Part shown: piece by piece, positions 10,910-21,859 of the stretch
Layout of the letters: each line of letters begins with the position of its first letter
Numbering within the stretch: the stretch's first letter is position 1
NCBI GenBank assembly: GCA_029582165.1
Contig: CM055886.1
Location: 23,374,669-23,438,668 of the forward strand
Direction of reading: 5' to 3'
DNA length: 64,000 nucleotides
Origin: Portulaca oleracea
Lineage: Eukaryota > Streptophyta > Magnoliopsida > Caryophyllales > Portulacaceae
Notes under the pieces: generated by a model
Seen by the model: only the letters and a program-made list of their open reading frames with translations
Database searches by the model: none
Told to the model about the DNA's origin: nothing
Translations under genes and position numbers: made by a program

Positions 10910-12989
10910 TCAAACTTAATTACACTACTTCGACATATGGTAGTGGCAACAATTGTGATACCCTTTTAAATTGTATACTGTCTTCTACTAATTTATGTGA
11001 ATATTAATTAATGGGTGCTCTATTTTATATACCAAACATTTTTCTACTCTTTTTTGAATTGTTAATTCTATGATGAGAATATTTTACACTACCTCATCCC
11101 CTTATAATTTCTTTTAATTTTGGCTAATATGCCTATTTTTTTTTCGATAATTTCAGGTAGTAGCCCAATTTATTCATTAAAGGTGCCCTCCAGCACCAAG
11201 ATTACAACACAATTAGAGTGCAAAAACACAAAGTCTGAAACAAAAGCTGAAAATGGAAACAATACATCAACTGGAAATGGAAACAATACATCAACTTTCC
11301 CCCTTAACGATAATTAAAGTAATCAAGCCAAGGTCAAAATGATTGAAAAATCTAAGTCCACGTGGCCACTTATAAACACCAAGCTTTACTCCCCACCTAG
11401 TTAATTGCTCTAACTCCTCACCAAAGTTGTTTCTTCATCTCTTTTACTTGGGAATGCCAATTATAAAGTTATTTGAAGCAGCTTTAAAGTGATTTTAAAG
11501 CATTCAAGAGATAACAGTATTATGTTTAGACATATTATGAGGATGATGTTTAACTTTGAAAAAAAACAACATTTGGTTGGGGAATTTATAGTTGGTTAGT
11601 AGGTACTAGCTAGGTAGACACAATTATGCTAGCTAGGTGGTAGAAGTACTTGAACAACAAATTAATAATAATGCAAATATAGTTAGTAGTACGGTTAGTA
11701 GATTTTGGTCAACTTCAAGAATGGGCCTCTAGAGTTGTCTATTCGTGAGCCATTCATCATAGGTAACCAAGCAAATACACTCAAAACTAAAGTTGATGAC
11801 TGCCACAACTCAAAGTCAGTGCTTTCTCATTCAGTGGAATGTTCTGTTGACACGTTTGAAGTCGGCATAGGACAGTTGGGAAGTGGTAGCTGCATCAGGA
11901 ATGTTTATCTACTGTTTTACTTTTACTCGAGTTGAGCTACTTAATTTATATGTATTGTCAAAAACTTTGATGATATTATCCGATTCCAGATTCATCCAAT
12001 ACAACCCAAACTTTTGGGGGTTGGGGATGGTCCCATGTCGCACAATTTGGGCATCGTGTAGGTCTGTATGCAATTGCAATTGGCAAAATTTTCACGTGAT
12101 AAATATTTGCAACAAATTCATAAATGTAAATTTATTAATGACTATGTAATAATATCGATGAATTTATAATAAATATTGATAATTTTTTTTGAAATTTAAT
12201 ACCTAAAAAATCTGAGCTGATATTTCAAGGAATACCATATAATAACAACACTTAATGATTGATGTTGTACTTTAACCTTAAATATATTATATCCCTTCAA
12301 AAAAAACTGTGAATATATTACACATAAAGAAATCTATAATAAAAAAATGGTAAATTTTAGGGTGAGGCAGCTTCACGTAAAATTACTATGAAGTGGATTC
12401 TTTTACAATGACCTTTTTTATATATTACTATGATTAATGAGTCATACTAGAATGACTTTCTAATACGAACGTGACTAATAATTTATCAGGACATGATTTT
12501 TATTATATTCATCTCCAGAAATATTATTAGTGACCGTTGTAAACATAAAATGTCACAACAAGGTTGTATATCTCACGATACAATTATGGTAAAACAGTCT
12601 CATATAAGACTAATAGAGGCAAACGACCGAATCTGATAGCCATTGGGAATTAAATTGGGGGATGGAGTCTGATATGGCTTGTGTCATTCATGACACAGTT
12701 CTTGTTTATCTTGCCCTTCATTTTGTTGCTCTCTAGACACAAACACAGTCCATATTTAGTTCAAAACAGTTGTGTACTTGTATTAACCATATAACTTGAG
12801 CTAAGCCTTATTATATGATCCTTAAACTTGTCCTATTTAGTTCCAATATGTATATAATCTACTTAGATTCTTTAAATAATCCAGCATGTTTAAACTATCC
12901 CTCTATGAAAGTAAATGGCAAAAAAATAAGGACAAAATCAGCAAATTAATAAAAGTAAATAAATTAATAAAAGCCAACCATCAACCTCA
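10910..12989. other. Intergenic region, no recognised gene
   Basis: Only short open frames (11120-11317, 11705-11935) with no recognisable family. A two-copy 21-bp tandem repeat (AATGGAAACAATACATCAACT) lies at 11251-11293. A G-box followed by a TATA-like motif (CACGTGG...CTTATAAAC) occurs at about 11359-11378 without an evident gene downstream. Confidence 0.4.
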
Positions 12990-13582
12990 TGCTCCTGAGT
13001 CAACAAGGAATCTCCAAGGTCAAGGTCCACAAGCATGATTTCAATTTCATATGTCTTGAATAATCATACGACCTTGGCGTCTTTCTATCTTCACCAAGGA
13101 CATTCTGGTAAGCACCTAAAGACCTATTAAACTCTTAATTGGGTTCCTTAGATCTCATAATTATCTATACAAGCTTTAATCAAATCAAGAAGGCCACTAC
13201 AAAACCATTACAAGTTAATCAATTCAAACTGGGCAACTTTGGAGTACTTTACCTACAAGGGGTATTTTGTTTTTCACCTCGGCATGGGATTGATGCAGTT
13301 GGACACTTTATATCATACCTTGAAGAATTATCTCTATTTGGACATCCCATGAAGAATATTCAGCAAGGAAGAGCATATTTGTTAGCACCAACATAGTTAG
13401 TGCTTGATTTGTACTATTTTTATATTTTAGCCTAGGACGTCATTAGTTCCTATTATACTGTTTTGATTCTCCTTATTTCATCTGGTTTGAATGGGTTATT
13501 TTGAGCCCTTAGATTAGCTATCATCTTAGGATTGTACCCTCTTCTCCTCTAGTAGCCCCCTTATATATACAATGTTGTAGAG

Positions 13583-13749
13583 TGCAATTTATTAGGTGCT
13601 CTCGGAGCACGTGCTCCAGATTCTACAATTGTTCACCGATATGTATTAGGTTGTTCACTTTGATTATTATAATTGTTTACTCTGATTCATATGATTGTTC
13701 ACTCATAAGTATCTGGAGCACATGCTCCTGGTGCATGTAATATATATTG
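13583..13749. mobile_element. 167-bp MITE with 9-bp target duplication (Mutator-like)
   Basis: Flanked by GTTGTAGAG at 13574-13582 and 13750-13758. Termini are inverted: ATTAGGTGCTCTCGGAGCACGTGCTCCAGAT on the left against ATTACATGCACCAGGAGCATGTGCTCCAGAT from the right. LTR2 shows the uninterrupted sequence (ACAATGTTTTAGAGGG). A 9-bp duplication is typical of Mutator-like elements. Confidence 0.85.
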
Positions 13750-14127
13750 GTTGTAGAGGGAGAAATAGGTTAGTTAAGTATGATGAAACTAAATCAAGGG
13801 TCAAAGATTTTTTTTTTTTTTCTCAAAATCTCTCACTTTATCCAAGCTACTTGATAGTGTTGAGAATGAGTTACTTTAGAATTATTGTGGTGGCTGAGCG
13901 TTTATCAATACTATGGTGGGCTCCTTTCGATTAGGTTGGTGGCTAAGCATTTACTCCTTGATCATCTATTCTTTACTTTCTATATATTTGTGTTCTGAAG
14001 TTGGTATTAATGCTCCATTGCCTTGAGTTTGATCTCATAAGCTTTTTGGTGATCTTTTGGTGTGATTTTTTTGTCATTTGGTTGATGTGGATGCCTATGT
14101 GATTTGACTGCTTTTTGAGATCTTTTG

Positions 14128-14642
14128 TGTTAGGGTTTTAATTATAAGAGTAAATTAATCAGCGGAAGCGAAAATAAGAAGATGACTATTGGATATCGAG
14201 AAAAAATAAATTAGTGCAAGATAAAGGGGACACAAATCGGGAAAAAACCACGGGCGGCACAACCTCAAACAAATCCACTATTGGTAGAGATTACAACGAA
14301 CGATCTCACCCCGAGATCAACAGAAAGAGAGTATAACAACTCACATAAACTCTCACAACTTCTCTCACCAATGAGAATACGAAATCTCAGAATATCTGAA
14401 TACACCTCCTCCCATAGGAGGTGCCCCAAACTTGGCCACACCAAACAAGGCGAACTAGACCCACTATTTATAGGGAAAACTCCCTATAAATCTACATTGA
14501 CTCCCACTCTAATTAGATTTATAATCTAATACAATTAGGAAACCTAACATAATAAGGAAACCTAAATAATATCCTAATACAATTAGGAAATAAATAATTG
14601 TGGGATTAAGAGACTGAGTGATTTTAGGACACTTTCCTAACA
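14128..14642 (-). mobile_element. Solo LTR (copia-like) inside the Ty3 5' LTR
   Basis: Starts TGTTAGGG and ends CCTAACA, the inverted termini of an LTR. The flanks are TTTTG and GTTTG, a near-perfect 5-bp duplication. On the - strand a TATA box (CCCTATAAATAGTGGG) lies near 14475. Layout and termini resemble the LTRs of the copia element at 37943-44214, suggesting a related family. Confidence 0.75.
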
Positions 14643-14768
14643 GTTTGGAACTTAGAAGTTTGTCCTTGACAAACTATTCTGGGTCAGATTCAAGGACCAT
14701 GTTGCCTGGTTATTAGTTGAAGAATTTTCTACATAAAATTGAGTGATGTTGACTTGAAATGGTTCATT

Positions 14769-14780
14769 TGGTATCAGAGA
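14769..14780 (+). other. Primer-binding site of the Ty3 element
   Basis: TGGTATCAGAGA, matching the 3' end of initiator-Met tRNA as used by many plant LTR elements; 2 bases after the LTR end. Confidence 0.85.
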
Positions 14781-17720
14781 ATGGTCCAGTGTCTCAAAGT
14801 GTGACTTTTGATGGTCTTTGTGCCCTTAACCTCACTATTTTCAAGTGCTAAACACAAAGAACCCTATCCTCCACCCAATTATCACTTTCCTTAGCTATAA
14901 CTGAACTAACTCCAGCAAATAGCCTTCACCATGAATGTTTTCTACCTCTCCTAGTTCTTCCAACTCCACTACCCAACTTCAGCCAACCAATATGTCAAGG
15001 AACGTGACCTTTGATTAGCTCAAAAGTTTAGACAACAAATGACCCTTATTAAAGGCCTTGAGAGAGGTCTAAGGCATTTGATTGAACAACTTGAGGAGAT
15101 TGTGGCTTGTTTAAGGGAAGCACTAATGAACAACCTTATTAGAGGTTGTGCCTCCTAGAAATGATGATCAACCCCTAGTAGGGAAATTTAAGGAAGAATG
15201 GGATTGATAAGGTATTGAAGTTGGCAGACCAAGTAGCAGGGTCAGAGATGATTTTCAAGATATCAAGGTTGAACCTCCCAACTTTGGTGAAGACTTGATA
15301 CTAATGAATACTTAGAATGGGTAAAAGCTACGGTAAGGATTTGAAGTTAAGGGTTATGATGAAAACCAAGCAATAAAAGATAAAAAACCTCAACCTCACC
15401 ATCTACGTTTCACTTTGGTTTGACAATTTGAAGGCCAAGGGCTAGCGATGGAAAAACAAAGTTTGAACATGATCTAAATTGAACAAGTTGATGGAAAAGA
15501 GGTTCCTTCCAGAAAGTTACAAGCAAGATCTTTACAACAAGTTCTTTTCACTTAAGCAAGGCATTAAAGTGTGAGTGAATATATTAGAGTTTAAGCAACT
15601 CCTAATGAAATGTGACTATGATGAATATCAAAACTAAGTCATGGCTAGATTTCTCAATGGAGTTGATCCCATAATATCCAAGAAGGTCAGTTTGCAACCT
15701 TATAGCTTCCTTAATGACCTTTACAAATTGGCCATCAAGGTGGGGGGGAGGGGGAGTCCCAAGCTCAACCTTTTGTCAAGGCTGACTCTTACATCAACCC
15801 TAGTTATTCTGGCAAGGCAGTAGTGTCCTCAAGGCCCTGGGGAGCCCCCATAATATGTTCCAGTGGCTTCTACGGAGCATTCAAAGAAGTTTTATGCTCA
15901 AACGTGCTTTAAATGTCAAGGATATGGTCATTACTAATCCGAGTGCCCACCCAAGAAGGTTATGACTCTCCAAGAAGTAGAGATTATTGATGAACTATTG
16001 CAAGTGGAGGTTGGTGACCAAGAAGGGGAGGACAACATCCAAATGGTGTTATTGTGATAGAACCAGATGTGAGAGAGTTCCTTATCTTAAGGATGAACTT
16101 ACAAATTTCAGAATTTCCCCAAGACAACTCTTAAAGGGAGATGATTTTTCACTCAAGGTGCACTATCTAAGGAAATATATACAACTTGATCGTTAATTGT
16201 GGGTGTTATTCCAACGTAGCCTCCCAAACCGTGGTTTAGAAGTTGAGTTTGCTTTTCATTGCTCATCTTAATTAGGCTCTGCAATCCCGAATGGATAAAT
16301 GATGATGGAGACCTCAAGGTAACAATACAAACCTTGGTATCTATTTCTATTAGGAAATACAAAGATGTGTGTTATACGATGTGGTGCGTCTGGATGTTAG
16401 TCATTTATTGTTGCAGAGACCTTGCCAGTTTGATAGGCAAGTGGTGCATGAGGGAATGAAAAACACTTATTCCTTATTCCTTGGTAGAGAACAAATTGTT
16501 CTTGCCCCTTTACCCCTTTAAGTTTGCCACAAATACAACTTGGCTTAGGAAGTGAGAAGAAACACCTCCTCATAGGTACCACAAGAGATAAGAGAGTCTT
16601 GAGCAAGGATAATCAAGTCCTAGCTTTACTCACACTTGAGATGGATCCTTGTGAGAGCCCCATAAATTTTTTCCCCTTCTTGACCTATCTAAGGATCTCC
16701 TTTAAAGAAAAGTTCTTTAATTTTTATTTTTGAAGTTAATAATATGTTGAGAGCTCAAAAACTCAATGGGAAAATGGGGAGTTGTAGAATTTTAATCCCC
16801 GAGGACAATTTTCTAAAGTATGTGGTCACCAAGGATGAGATCAACCTATTTGGATCTAAGGTTGAAATAGTAAAGTCCTAGCTCGTGCCAAGGACTTTGA
16901 AAAAAGTTAGGAGTCTCCATGAGTTGGTGTCGTCCTACAGAACATCCAAAAGGGATTTGTCAACCACGTACGGTTCCCATCACAAAATGCTTAAAGCAAG
17001 GATAATTTTATGGTAGATGACTTCTCAATCGACCTTTGAGATCTTCAAGGATGAATGCTCAAGTGCATGCACAACATAATTTTAACAGACTATTTGAAGT
17101 GGATAGTGATGCAAGTGAAGTTGGCATTTGTGTTCTTGTGATGCTAGACTACAAGCCTATTGTTTATTTATTGAGAAGTTCAGTGAGCCAAGGCACAACT
17201 ACAAGATAGGTGGCAAAGAGGTTTAGGCCATAGCTAGATCCCTTAAGTTTCTTGCATCAAGGAGCTCTACAAGGAGGATGAAGGCTTTATTCCTTACCTT
17301 AAGGGGAGTCATAACGCCCCGAGAAGTCATTCTGTTGTTCAAGTTGGATTCCTTTTCGAGGGGAACAAATTGTGTTCATCAAGAAGTCCTTTAAAGATGA
17401 TTCTTTTTAAGGAATTTTATGGTAGTGCTAGTCACTTTCACATAAATAAGGCGATCGACATTCTGATGGATCACTTTTATTGGCCTAGGATGAGAAAAAA
17501 AAGTTGTTGACAAGGGAAATGGTACATTTCAAGGTCCTTGAAATGGCCAACGATGATGCTTACGAGCTTGAGCGCACCGAAGAGATGCGAGATAATAAAT
17601 CTAACTTCAATGTAGGAGACCTTACACCCTACTCAGAGGAGGTTGGGGATTTGATGGAAAATACTTCTCAAGAAAGGGAGAATGAACCCTATCTCACCCC
17701 TCAACCAACCCTCAACTCTA
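14781..17720 (+). pseudogene. Ty3 gag-pol remnant, internally deleted
   Basis: Recognisable pieces in order: gag (ARFLNGVDPIISKKVSLQPY, 15641-15740); CCHC knuckle CFKCQGYGHY-x-SEC near 15905 with a stop inside; protease flank (about 16130-16240); a stretch like the region linking protease to RT (VVRLDVSHLLLQRPCQFDRQ, about 16380-16440, then NTYSLFLGREQIVLAPL); an RT-tail/RNase H piece (FEVDSDASEVGICVL, about 17095-17140); the integrase zinc-binding piece (GSASHFHINKAIDILMDHFYWP, about 17420-17490); and the conserved pol end FNVGDLTPYSEEVGDL (about 17610-17650). Most of the reverse transcriptase and the integrase core are missing and stops are frequent. Non-functional. Confidence 0.85.
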
Positions 17721-18282
17721 TGCTCCTATGTTATTAAGGAACATCTAAGGTCAAGGTCCACAAGAATGAGCTCAATTTGATATGTCAAGAACAGTCATGT
17801 AACCTTGATGCATTTCTGTCTTTACCAAAGACATTCTAATTAGAGCCTGGGGACATATTGAACTCGTAATTTAGTTCCTTAAGTCTCATAATTATCTATA
17901 TATGCTTTAATCAAGTCAAGAAGGTTGATCAGTAGAGTACTGTCACAAGCTAATCAAGTCAAAGGGGCCTACTTTGGAGGATTTTGATTACAAGGGGTAT
18001 TGTGGTCTTTTATCATGACATGAGGAATGATGTAGTTGGCTATCTTATGTCATATGTTGAGGAATTATCTCTACTTGGACATCTCATGAAGAATATTCAA
18101 GGAGGAGCATATTTGCTAGCACCATCATAGGTAGTACTTGATATATACTAATTTTGCATTTTAGCCAAGGTCATTGGTCCTTCCTTGGGTTGTTTTAATT
18201 CCCTTTATTTTTCATCCAGTTTATATGGGTTATTTTTATCCCTTTGATTAACTATATTCTTAGGGTTTCTACCCCCCTCGCC

Positions 18283-19336
18283 TGCAACATCCCACCTATA
18301 TGATGCATGTTGGGGTGAAAAGACTCAACTGTATATTGGAAGATAGTCCCAAAGATCAATTTTTGCATCAATCATCAATAATATTCAAACTTAGGATCAA
18401 AAGACATCCAATATCACTAAGTAGCCAAAACAAAGAATAGACAAACCAGACCAAATATCAATACTTTAATATCAGCTTTAACACCCAAAACAAGATTAAA
18501 ATAGAATATACATAAGAAATATGGAAATGATCACTCCAAATGGCCAAAAGACTAACCAAGTGATCTTAGAAAGATCAAGGTTTGTAGAAAGGATGAACTC
18601 CACCAACAAACATCCAACTCTTGAAGAACGTCTTACCAAAGCTACTCTAAAGGATCACCAAGCAACTTGTACAGATAAGAGAATCAAATACCACCAAGAA
18701 AGGCTAAAATTTGAGAGAGTTTTTGAGTTGGTATTACAATACTATTCATTTAGCTTGAGTTCTCTCCTTCAAAATGCCTAATATATAAGGCTAGGCTTAG
18801 GGAAAATTCCAAGGAAGGAACCCCAAAAATCAAGGGCCATAAACAATCTTAATACAAACCAATGGCTAGAATTAAATCCTTCAAATACATCATATTGGAA
18901 GTGGATGTAACTAGGGAAAATTACATGAGATTAATGAAAGCCAAAAACACAAAGGAAAGAAAATACATGGTATAACTTGAAGACTTCATTCAAATGGCAC
19001 GATGGCTTGGCCAAGGCACGACCGTGTCATGGGTATGAACGATCATGACCCCCTCTCTAGATGGGGCATCACGATGTTCGACCCCAACACGATCGTGTCT
19101 TTTTTGAAACGATCGGGGACTGAAAACCTGAGGCCGAGGGTATGTTGACTCCCAAGAGACCCTGTGGAGCCTTGGGAATACCCTAAGTATGAATCATACC
19201 AAGGGAGACGACCCTTTGATCACGTGGCCCCAATCAATTGTAATACTTGTTCAAGGAAAAAATGTCATGGGATGAGGTTTTGATCTCGACCTCGTCCTAG
19301 ATGTTTGGCATAATGAGATTGACCCTAGATGTTACA
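18283..19336 (-). mobile_element. Solo-LTR-like insertion in the Ty3 3' LTR
   Basis: Begins TGCAACATC and ends GATGTTACA, imperfect inverted termini of LTR type. LTR1 continues uninterrupted across this point (CTCCTCTAGTAGCCCCCTTATATATACAATG). It contains repeated ACGATCGTGTC-like words near 19000-19110. No target duplication was seen. Orientation is inferred from TGTAACAT at the right end. Confidence 0.6.
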
Positions 19337-19483
19337 GTAGTGGGCCATGTATCACTATATGTACAATGTTTTAGAGGGAAAAGAGGTTAACTAATTTTGA
19401 TTAAACTGAATCAAGGGTCAAATACCTAGTTTTCCCAAAATCTCTCTAACTTTATCCAAGCTATTTGGTGGTGTTGAGATTAA

Positions 19484-20198
19484 GTGCTTGTTTGGCCTAA
19501 TTTTTAAAACACTGTTTTTGTTTCTTAGAAACATCTTTTACAAAAGCTATTTTTGGAGAAATATAGAAGTGTTTGGCCAACTTTTGACATAAATGATTTT
19601 AACAAATTATAGTGTTTGGCCTAACTTATAATATAAGTTTTTTTACCAATTATAATTTGTTTAACCTAACTTTTCAAAATTATACATATTTTCAAGGGTA
19701 AAACATGTGATTTTTGCATTTTCTTCTTTTTATTAATTTTTAAACTGATTATCCTATTGTAATTATAATTGCAATTATAATTATATATAGGATTACTTAA
19801 CTATAAAATTATTTAAATTAAATATTTATATATCAATATTTTACTAAATGTCATCTTTGTAGGAATTAGATAATCGAAAATATTTTCAAACAATACTAAA
19901 ATGTCCAATATAATATTAAAGGTTCTTACATAATATTAAAATATTTAAATATCATCTTTATAAGAATCATAATATCTATTTGAGAATATGGAAACTTATC
20001 AACAAAATATCTTACTGATTGAGCAGTCATTAGTTTTTAGGAAGCAGAAGTAACAATTTTTTGCTTCTGCTTATGGAGCTATTTTTGGCCAAAACTGTTT
20101 TTGAAAAACAGTTATTAGCTTCTAAAAAAATCATTATTTGGTCCAGTTTGTGTTTTTTAACCCCAAAAGCACTCTTAAAAGCTACGCCAAACAACCAC
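19484..20198. mobile_element. PIF/Harbinger-like MITE, 715 bp
   Basis: Termini GTGCTTGTTTGGCCTAA and (reverse complement of the right end) GTGGTTGTTTGGCGTAG; flanked by TAA on both sides (19481-19483, 20199-20201). LTR1 shows the empty site (GAGAATGAGTTACTTTAG). The 3-bp TWA-type duplication and the TGTTTGG terminus fit PIF/Harbinger MITEs. Confidence 0.8.
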
Positions 20199-20888
20199 TA
20201 AGTTCATTTATAGGAATTTTTGTGGCTCTACCTTTACTAATACTTGGTGGACTCTTTTCAATAAGGTTTGTGGATAAACCTTATGTCTTGACAATCTATC
20301 CTTTACTTGCTATTTTGTGTTCTGATGTTGGTGTTATTGTTCCATTTCCTTGAGTTTGATTTTATGAAATTTTTGGTGATCTTTTGATATGATTTCATTG
20401 TCATTTGGATGATGTTGTTGGTTGTGTGATTTAATTACTTTTCGAACTCTTTCGAGCTAGTTTAGTGCTTAGAAATTGGTCATTGACAAACTATTTGGGG
20501 TCATATTTATGGACCTTATAGTCAGGTTGTCAGTTGATGAACTTTGTGCATGAAATTGGGTGTTCTTGATTAGAAATGGTTCAAAAGGTAAATAAAGTAA
20601 CCAACGATATTATTGTGTTAATTTGAAATGTAAAACAACAAAGATTGTCCGGAAAAAAGATAATATAGTTGAAGAAATAATTAAATTGGCCAAGAGGTAG
20701 TATATAATTAGATAATTTTACTAAAAAAAAATGTACACAAGTGGGGTACCAAAAAAGGTCTACCAACGGGAAGCAAAGTAGAATTGAATAATACCAATAT
20801 AACAGTAGGTGGAAGAGAGATTGAATGGGATCAAACTTTTTGCAATCTAAGATTGAACGTGCCAAGTAAATAACATGAAATCAAGTAG

Positions 20889-21856
20889 AAACGAGCAAAA
20901 AAAAAATAACCGGTAAACCGAACCACGAACCGGATGAACCGAACATTTGATCGAAAAACCAAACCAATGAAATGAAACGGTTACACAAATCAACAAACCG
21001 ATAGGTTGTCAAGTTTGGTTATTGTTCAAGATTTCGAACTAACGGTTAATTGAAACTGAACCGATAATTGTTTTTATTCTTAAAATTACATATTATGTCA
21101 ATTATAAGTTATATATTAAAAAATGTGTTTGAATCCCAAAATGTCACAACACATCAGCATAGACTAAATAAATTACAGTTTGCAGCAAACAAGTTGTTCA
21201 ACTTCAAGCAGGTATATCATGTTGTCTAACAACCAATATTCAATTTTCCTTTCAATATCCATGCTTCACGTTCCTCAGGAGGGTACTTGAAACAATATGG
21301 GCGACACCGTTTTAACTGTGAAAAACTAAATCACACGATTGTTGAGGTAACATAATTAATTAATAAAAGGTAGACAAAGAAAATCATATATATTAGTTTC
21401 TTTGAGTCTCTGACCTTGAGTCTTATACATGAGTTGTTGCAAAACTCATTATTAGTGTGCCAAACTCCACAACACTATATTGAGCTCCAAAATTGGTATT
21501 TCAGACAACCTTACACATTGGGTCAGCTAGTTAAGTAATGCTAAACTAATAAGATTACTTATATTTTGCTTCTCCTCACCCGCAATTAAACTGTGATAGG
21601 ATATTAACAATCACGTCTTCACTAAAATCACAAGAACATGGTACTGCTTTTTTTTTCGTGTTTGCTTTTGAGAAAACTAGTTTGTTTCTTAAGTTATATA
21701 ATTAAGCGGTTAATCGGTAACCAAATGAAAAAATCGGTTAACCGATATCCGTTAATTGACTTGTACGGTTCTGATTCACAATTCTTGAACCGAGAAACCT
21801 AGTTAATCGACCCAACATTACCAGAACCAAGTCGAACTGCGCTCACCCTTCAAATT
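20889..21856. mobile_element. Insertion abutting the glycosyltransferase stop codon, 11-bp flanking repeat
   Basis: AAATCAAGTAG occurs at 20878-20888 and 21857-21867. Between them both ends carry multiple CCGGTTxACCGAAC-type words in inverted orientation (ACCGGTAAACCGAACCACGAACCGG on the left; CGGTTAACCGATATCCGTTAA near 21740). GAGC/GCTC sequences near both ends recall hAT MITEs that begin GGGTGAGC. The right copy of the repeat overlaps the stop codon of the gene at 21860, so the element lies in its 3' UTR. Confidence 0.65.
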
Positions 21857-21859
21857 AAA

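Larger units (their letters stand above)
12990..14766 (+). repeat. 5' LTR of the Ty3 element, carrying two insertions
   Basis: Ends GAAATGGTTCA two bases before the PBS. It is interrupted by a 167-bp MITE (13583-13749) and a 515-bp solo LTR (14128-14642); both sites are empty in LTR2. Confidence 0.8.
12990..20583 (+). mobile_element. Degenerate Ty3 (gypsy-type) LTR retrotransposon with four nested insertions
   Basis: LTR1 (12990-14766) and LTR2 (17721-20583) align along their length once later insertions are removed (about 1.08 and 1.09 kb). Between them are the PBS (14769-14780) and a gag-pol remnant (14781-17720) in matching + orientation. Shared LTR landmarks: AAGGTCAAGGTCCACAAG at the start, GAAGAATTATCTCTA/GAGGAATTATCTCTA and GAAATGGTTCA at the end. 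The LTRs are strongly diverged, so insertion is old. No matching 5-bp flanking duplication was found; the 5' LTR start is approximate. Confidence 0.85.
17721..20583 (+). repeat. 3' LTR of the Ty3 element, carrying two insertions
   Basis: Homologous to 12990-14766. Interrupted by a 1.05-kb LTR-like insert (18283-19336) and a 715-bp MITE (19484-20198), neither present in LTR1. Confidence 0.8.
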
